Assembly: GCA_030272585.1 (NCBI GenBank)
Contig: BSYQ01000012.1
Coordinates: 434,001 to 498,000 of the forward strand
Length of the DNA stretch: 64,000 bases
Direction: 5' to 3'
DNA from: Bryopsis sp. KO-2023
Lineage: Eukaryota > Chlorophyta > Ulvophyceae > Bryopsidales > Bryopsidaceae
Shown piece by piece: positions 59,328-64,000 of this stretch (position 1 is its first letter; every line of letters starts with the position of its first letter). The translations under genes and the position numbers were made by a program. Below the pieces are notes generated by a model. It did not search any database. It was not told the DNA's origin and worked only from the letters and a program-made list of their open reading frames with translations.

Positions 59328-60173
59328 AAAGCAAAACCTCCCGCTCCGTTGGTTTTCTTTTTCTCCGTCGAAAGAATTCGATGCCTCGAGGCTTGGGGTT
59401 TAAAACACTCCTCTATGTCCTCTCAAGCTGACTCCACATCTATGTGTTGAGTCTCCCAGTATTCTCCCTCACTCAAACAGAGTTCTACATCCTCCAGAGC
59501 TCTCCTGCCGATGTCTCAACCTCCCTTCTCTCCCTCGCTCTCGCTATCGGTGACTTCGAATCCATCGCTCTCGCTCTCCTCTCCTCTCGCTCGCTTAACC
59601 TCCTGCTCGTGCAGGTCACCCACGACTTCCAGTTGCCGTTTTTGATTCGAATCCTGTCGTCGCCACCCAGAAGTCCTAGACCTCTCGCGAACCACCTCCT
59701 GCAGTCGCTCCTCCGGAATTTCCTCTTCCCCTTGAGTTTTCCGCAGTCGACTTTGAAAGTCCTCTATCCTTCCCAGACTCTCTAGATTACTCAGTAGGGC
59801 GATTTTCTGACGCCTGAGTAAATCTCTCGCCGTCCTCCCAGCGGTGGTTTCGTTTGATAAAGGCCCGTTTGAGCCGCCTAGTAACCTCCTGCGTTTGTCT
59901 TTCTAGCTCCGTCCGAAGGCGCAGCACTTCGGCGGCCATGCACTCGTTCAGCTGCTGGGTGGACATAGTTCTGGCCATCCTTTCCTTCTGAGTCTTTTTG
60001 CTCGATATATTCTTTTCCTCGTATTCCCGTTAGCGAAATACCTTTTGAACTAAACCGTATCCTGCCGAAGACACCCCTTTAGGTCCGTCTCACTCGCTAC
60101 TGTTCTCTATCCTTGGATATCTCGCTAATAGTTTGGTCCGAGCTTCTCCGTAAAACCTTCCTAAAGTCCTCTC

Positions 60174-61409
60174 CTAAGTACTAGGCTCTTCTCCGGGTAC
60201 AGCGACATCCTCTAGAGCCACCCACCGGCTCTGTCGAGTACCCCTAGAGACTTTAACTCTAACTCCTGTTCTATCTATTTCCTCTATTCGAAATCCTGCC
60301 TGAGCTTTAATCACTAGCTTCTTAGAAGTCTTAATCCTAACTAAAACCGAATCCCCTATATTAAGAGCTTCTATTCTTTCTTTTTCCTTAAGTTTTTCAC
60401 CATAGTTCCTCTGCTGCCTATACTGAGCTGTTCCTATTGATTCCTTAGCTCTTTCTTCCATCCTTCTTCTTAATTCACTCAGCTCTTTTAACTCCCTATC
60501 AGAGATCAAAACTGGCAGTTCCTGGACCACAGGATCTAATAAAACTGCCTCTTCCCTTTTCTCAGCTAAAGTCTGGGATCCAGAGCCTCCTCCCTGAGGT
60601 TGAGATCCTTCTCCTAAATCTGTCTGAGACTCCTCTAGTTGTTGTCCTAACTGATAGGCTGCCCAGTCTCTTTTGTTCACCTGCCTCCTAATATATACTA
60701 ATTCAAAAGGGCTGTACCCTGTCGTTTCTTTTACCCTGCTATTATAGTCTCTAAGACTGTCTAATAAAGCCCCCTGTAAATCCTTTACTGAAAATAAGAG
60801 TGCACCTGTGGTGGGTGTCTCTTCTGCCTGCTTTTCTTTTAGCCTACCCACTATTCCCTGTTTCAAGGTCTGATTTAATCTCTCTGCCAGCCCATTCGTT
60901 CTGGGATGGTTCGGACTAGTGTTCTTAATCTCTATCCCCTCCTGCTTGCATAAATCCAAAACTAAACCCTTAAACTCTGTCCCATTGTCACATAGGAAGA
61001 ATCTAGGAACCCCAAACCTACAGATGATGTTTTGGAAGAGAAACTAAGCTATAAAAATTGGACTCTTTGCATCCACTATTCCAGCCTCAGCCCATTTTGT
61101 AAAATAGTCCACCACCACTAAAATATGCACTAAAGCCTGTGTGTCAGGCATCCTAATAGAAAACGTATCCATTCCCCACTGATAAAATGGAAGTCCAGCT
61201 GGGGTTTGGAGCAGTCTAGGCTGTATCAGAAACTTTGGCCTGATCTCCTGACAGGTCTCACACTTCCCTAAAGTTGCCTTTGTTTGTTTTTCCATCCCAT
61301 ACCAAAAGTAGTGCTCCCTGAGCTTCTCCAAAGTTCCCTTCACAGACACATGTCCCACTGCTATGTGTGCCTCTATAATCAGCTCCTGTCTCCTAGCCTC
61401 CACTGGCAC
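60174..61409 (-). pseudogene. Ty3/Gypsy integrase remnant
   Basis: Two open stretches on the minus strand (61044-61409 and 60174-60959) carry integrase landmarks in order: the zinc-binding H-x4-H...C-x2-C region (AHIAVGHV, CETCQ), the start of the catalytic core (WGMDTFSI, VVVDYFTKWAEA), its end (NHPRTNGLAERLNQTLKQGI) and a C-terminal GPY/F-like part (IGDSVLVRI, SRWVALEDV). The order and motifs place it in Ty3/Gypsy. It is broken. Confidence 0.85.
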
Positions 61410-61539
61410 CTCCCTCCTTTTATCTCCTCCCGCGTTGATAGTAGTAACTCGGGTTTAGGGGTATTGTGTAGTACAATGGGATGTACGACAGGGTTTATAG
61501 GGCAGGGGGCCCTCCTGTAAAAATTAATCTTCCCAGTGA

Positions 61540-61574
<35 letters not shown>

Positions 61575-61612
61575 TGTGCTTGTGTCTCGGGGTCCTAGAC
61601 CCCCTTATCATT

Positions 61613-61628
61613 TGGTTTCGGAGCAAGG
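61613..61628 (+). promoter_or_regulatory. Candidate primer-binding site (tRNA-iMet)
   Basis: Matches TGGTATCAGAGCCAGG with three mismatches and lies two bases after a CA that could end an LTR. This is the usual primer site of plant Ty1 and many Ty3 elements. Confidence 0.5.
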
Positions 61629-62354
61629 CGAGGCCAGGCGCACCCCACAGGAGAACTCGCGAACCCCCCCCAAAGATCTGACCTTAGGGATTATTAAATC
61701 CCACAGATCTGGAACTCTGTGTTCCAGGGGTCGCGAGGAGAGCTATCCTTCGAACGACGTGCTCGCGTCGTCGTTCGAAAACGTCAGGCGAAGTCGCAAA
61801 AGAATCGGAGTCCAGTGAACGAATTTCTGGAAACCTACAGATCTGTAGATCTAAAGGAAAACAAGGCGAAAGCACTACAACAGTGCAAGGAGAGCAACGA
61901 TCGGCGTAAACCCGAAACGCGCAGGCGAATAACTGAAAGTGCGAACCGGCGTAGGAAAGAACGTCGTCCGGAACGACCAACTTCCGTCGACTGACGCTTC
62001 TGCCAGTAACACGAAAAACAGTCGTTCTGGCAGGTGACTCATTGTCACTCTTTCCAGCGCGCAATCGGTTACCGCACCGCCTGAGTCACGACTGGTTCTA
62101 CAGTTAGTCGTAGACTGAATCACCGGCCAAGGTACTAACCTAGTCGGCTGACAGAACGCGAACGGGAAAGTAACACCCGACGTTGTCAAGTGTAAAACTC
62201 CTATCTATTTCTGACCTAGTAAGGTTCAAGAAAAGATAGCGACTAGGATTGCAACCAGAACTGAAACAAGTTCGCATCCAAGTCACCAGAAAGTTTGGAA
62301 ACTTTCCGGACACACTCCTATTACGTCACAATTCCAGGAAATTCAAACAAAAAC

Positions 62355-64000
62355 ATGTCCGGCCAGACGCCGCCACAGCTACCACCTATTCCACCTCCTG
62401 AGGAGGAAGAGGTGGTGGATAACCAACTAATTCCCGTGGTTTATCCAGATGTGGTGCACCCACCAGCGCAGCAAATACATGATTTGCAGTGGGACAGACA
62501 TGTACCCGACCAGGTTGAGGAACCGGACGAAGACTTAGACTCTGAACAAGAGTCGGAAGAGTCCGGGGACGAGGAGTATGATGAGGATATGGAGGACGTC
62601 CCGACAATAGAAGTCACCAACATCCTTCACCATGAACATCAGCACATAAACGTCCACCAGCAGGAGGTGCACGTTCATGGTGTGGACGAGGGACAACTTA
62701 GGGACACAGCTGAGCATGTGTATGCCGCTGTCTCCTCGAATGTGCAAGAGGTCGCACAAAACCTGGAAGGACAAGTTCACGAGCAGGTTCAGCGTGCAGA
62801 GTCGACCTTAAAAGGCGACCTGAAAGAGGAATATGAGCAGTTCGTGCTCTATGTCAGGAAGGAGGCCCAGAAGCTGGTCAACCAAAATACTGAGTCTATA
62901 GAAAGACAACAGAAATTGTTAGACCACCAGCACAAATTGCTGGAACAGAATATAAAGTCCACAGAGCGGATCGACAGAAATCTGTTGGGTAAATACGATA
63001 ACGAGGCTATTCTGCAAGAGCGACTCGATCGACTGCAGGAATCAGCCCGTACCCAAGCTGAAGCTGTTGATCAGACCAATGCGCTCAGGGAGAAACAAAT
63101 TCTGTCTCTGCAAGCCTCTCTGACAAAAGTTGCTGAAGGTATGCGCCTACAGCAGACAACGCTGGATAACCTAGCTCGGACTACTGATGAGTCTCGGTGC
63201 GAGCAAGTCGACCACCAAGGCCAGCTAGACACACTCTCAGGCTTGGTAAGCCAGAGCCTAAAAGTGTTGCGGGACTTACACCAAGCCGAAGAACAACGCA
63301 AACAAAGAAGAGCGGAACGAGGCAGTGTGAGTTCTGATGACACTGCAGGAGGACACAGGTCGATGCAACTGATGGAGAAATTTCTATCAGACGCGACAGA
63401 GAAACAGCAGACTTTGGAAAGTAATCTCTCCAAGTATGTTGATTCGAAGTTCAAAGAAACACTGAGTGCGTGGAAAAAACGGGAGAAAGTTCGAGTCCCG
63501 GCTCAGGACCCAGTTGTAGTGGGTATGATGGGAGCAGGAACTGGCACGGTCACTTTGCCGGCCACGACAGCTGCAGCCACAAGCGTTCCTTTTGTGACAT
63601 CCACTCCTCTTACCAGTATCCCATTTCCGGTACCACCTGTTCCGGATCTGAGTACTTTTACTGGTCTAACCACGTTAGGAGGATTGGGTGGTCGCAGCCC
63701 ATCGACAACTGTCGCAGACTCCGTGGGTGGAGGTTCTCCATCTTCCTGGGGTTTATTTACATCCCCAAGAACACGGACGGCATGGAGTCTTGCGCCGCCA
63801 CAAACTATGGCAATGGGCGCACCATTCGGCCAAGCGGGTCAACTTGGCACAGCCAGACCCATACTTAGTGTCCCTGTCACGAGTGTGTTACCACCAACGA
63901 CATCCATGTTAACACAACCACTGACGACAGTTCCGCTGTCTGTCTTCTATCCAATCCCGGCTCTTAACACCCAACCTGGTATGCAACCAGGAAACCAACC
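62355..64000 (+). CDS. Gag-like coiled-coil ORF of the second retroelement, 3'-partial
   Basis: An open frame of at least 548 residues from an ATG to the window end. Residues 1-75 are Pro/Glu/Asp-rich (PPQLPPIPPPEEEE; DEDLDSEQESEESGDEEYDE). Residues about 80-375 are a long coiled coil (EYEQFVLYVRKEAQKLV; KLLDHQHKLLEQNIKSTERI; LDRLQESARTQAEAVDQ). From about 380 the protein is Thr/Pro/Ser/Gly-rich. No zinc knuckle is seen in the visible part. Calling it Gag rests on its position after a leader and primer site; it could also be a host coiled-coil gene. Confidence 0.5.
   Translation, partial: MSGQTPPQLPPIPPPEEEEVVDNQLIPVVYPDVVHPPAQQIHDLQWDRHVPDQVEEPDEDLDSEQESEESGDEEYDEDMEDVPTIEVTNILHHEHQHINVHQQEVHVHGVDEGQLRDTAEHVYAAVSSNVQEVAQNLEGQVHEQVQRAESTLKGDLKEEYEQFVLYVRKEAQKLVNQNTESIERQQKLLDHQHKLLEQNIKSTERIDRNLLGKYDNEAILQERLDRLQESARTQAEAVDQTNALREKQILSLQASLTKVAEGMRLQQTTLDNLARTTDESRCEQVDHQGQLDTLSGLVSQSLKVLRDLHQAEEQRKQRRAERGSVSSDDTAGGHRSMQLMEKFLSDATEKQQTLESNLSKYVDSKFKETLSAWKKREKVRVPAQDPVVVGMMGAGTGTVTLPATTAAATSVPFVTSTPLTSIPFPVPPVPDLSTFTGLTTLGGLGGRSPSTTVADSVGGGSPSSWGLFTSPRTRTAWSLAPPQTMAMGAPFGQAGQLGTARPILSVPVTSVLPPTTSMLTQPLTTVPLSVFYPIPALNTQPGMQPGNQ

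Larger units (their letters stand above)
56246..61440 (-). mobile_element. Broken Ty3/Gypsy LTR retroelement
   Basis: Read on the minus strand, the visible parts are the end of pol with an integrase region (60174-61409), an extra 3' ORF (57969-59327), a polypurine-like tract (about 57624-57640) and a 3' LTR (56246-57620). The 5' LTR, Gag, protease and reverse transcriptase are absent, and the integrase region itself is interrupted, so the element is broken, with at least two losses. It stops about where the oppositely oriented second element begins. With one LTR no age can be estimated. No target duplication can be tested. Confidence 0.8.
61456..64000 (+). mobile_element. Second LTR retroelement, 5' part, runs off the window
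   Basis: A sequence at 61613-61628, TGGTTTCGGAGCAAGG, matches 13 of 16 bases of the usual plant initiator-methionine primer-binding site and follows a TTATCA that may end an LTR. The LTR would be short, at most about 155 bp back to a TGTAGTAC at 61456, because integrase remains of the other element lie just upstream. A leader of about 730 bp then precedes a long Gag-like ORF (62355 onward). Nothing visible is broken; most of the element is outside the window. Family cannot be set without pol. Confidence 0.55.

Noticed and set aside
1-64000. CRISPR arrays, bacterial operons or rRNA genes
   Set aside because: No spaced direct-repeat arrays, no polycistronic gene packing and no rRNA motifs; the window is intron-rich eukaryotic DNA.

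Overview
The window is nuclear DNA of a photosynthetic eukaryote, most likely an alga with a green-type plastid; I cannot name the species. Coding regions are broken by many short GT-AG introns full of T, C or G homopolymers. Two proteins carry plastid-type leaders, one of them a cyanobacterial-type LON-domain protein. There is a broken light-harvesting (LHC) gene relic at about 33.7 kb and a fragment of the plastid tufA gene at about 55.1 kb.

Left part (1-15.7 kb): a plastid LON-domain (PUA-like) protein gene on the + strand, cut by the window start and carrying a hAT-type MITE in an intron; a small secreted glycine-rich protein (5.3-6.3 kb); a short coiled-coil ORF; an mTERF-family gene (8.8-10.1 kb); then a gene-poor stretch with a minisatellite and a 611-bp terminal-inverted-repeat element (12.6-13.2 kb) whose near-identical sister lies at 51.0-51.7 kb.

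Middle part (15.7-30.8 kb): two neighbouring minus-strand genes for cell-surface proteins. Both have a signal peptide, long acidic Pro/Ala/Glu-rich spacers, a roughly 100-residue domain with a GSVI(V/M/A) signature that I read as SEA-like (one copy in the first gene, six in the second), and a separate last exon encoding a short hydrophobic tail of GPI-anchor type. A divergent gene at 30.2 kb encodes a small one-helix plastid membrane protein; a 9-bp array of MYB/MSA-like AACGG sites lies about 220 bp before it.

Right part: 30.8-36.4 kb is gene-poor, with perfect palindromes and ultra-short insertions that end in (TTTG)n and have perfect target-site duplications. From 36.4 to 49.7 kb one 31-exon gene encodes an approximately 2157-residue secreted alpha-2-macroglobulin of the bacterial type. 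The thioester Glu-Gln appears lost, a Pro-rich segment stands where the bait region is expected, and an EGF-like module has been added at the C-terminus. At 52.4-53.0 kb a small secreted protein carries 55 consecutive glycines. From 56.2 kb to the end lie LTR-retroelement remains: a broken Ty3/Gypsy element on the minus strand (integrase, an extra coiled-coil/Cys-His ORF, a 1.4-kb LTR) and, in the opposite orientation, the start of a second element whose coiled-coil Gag-like ORF runs off the window.

Five genes in this window (glycine-rich, two SEA-like, alpha-2-macroglobulin, poly-Gly) encode signal-peptide proteins, so much of it serves the cell surface or extracellular matrix. Whether that clustering is functional cannot be told from sequence alone.
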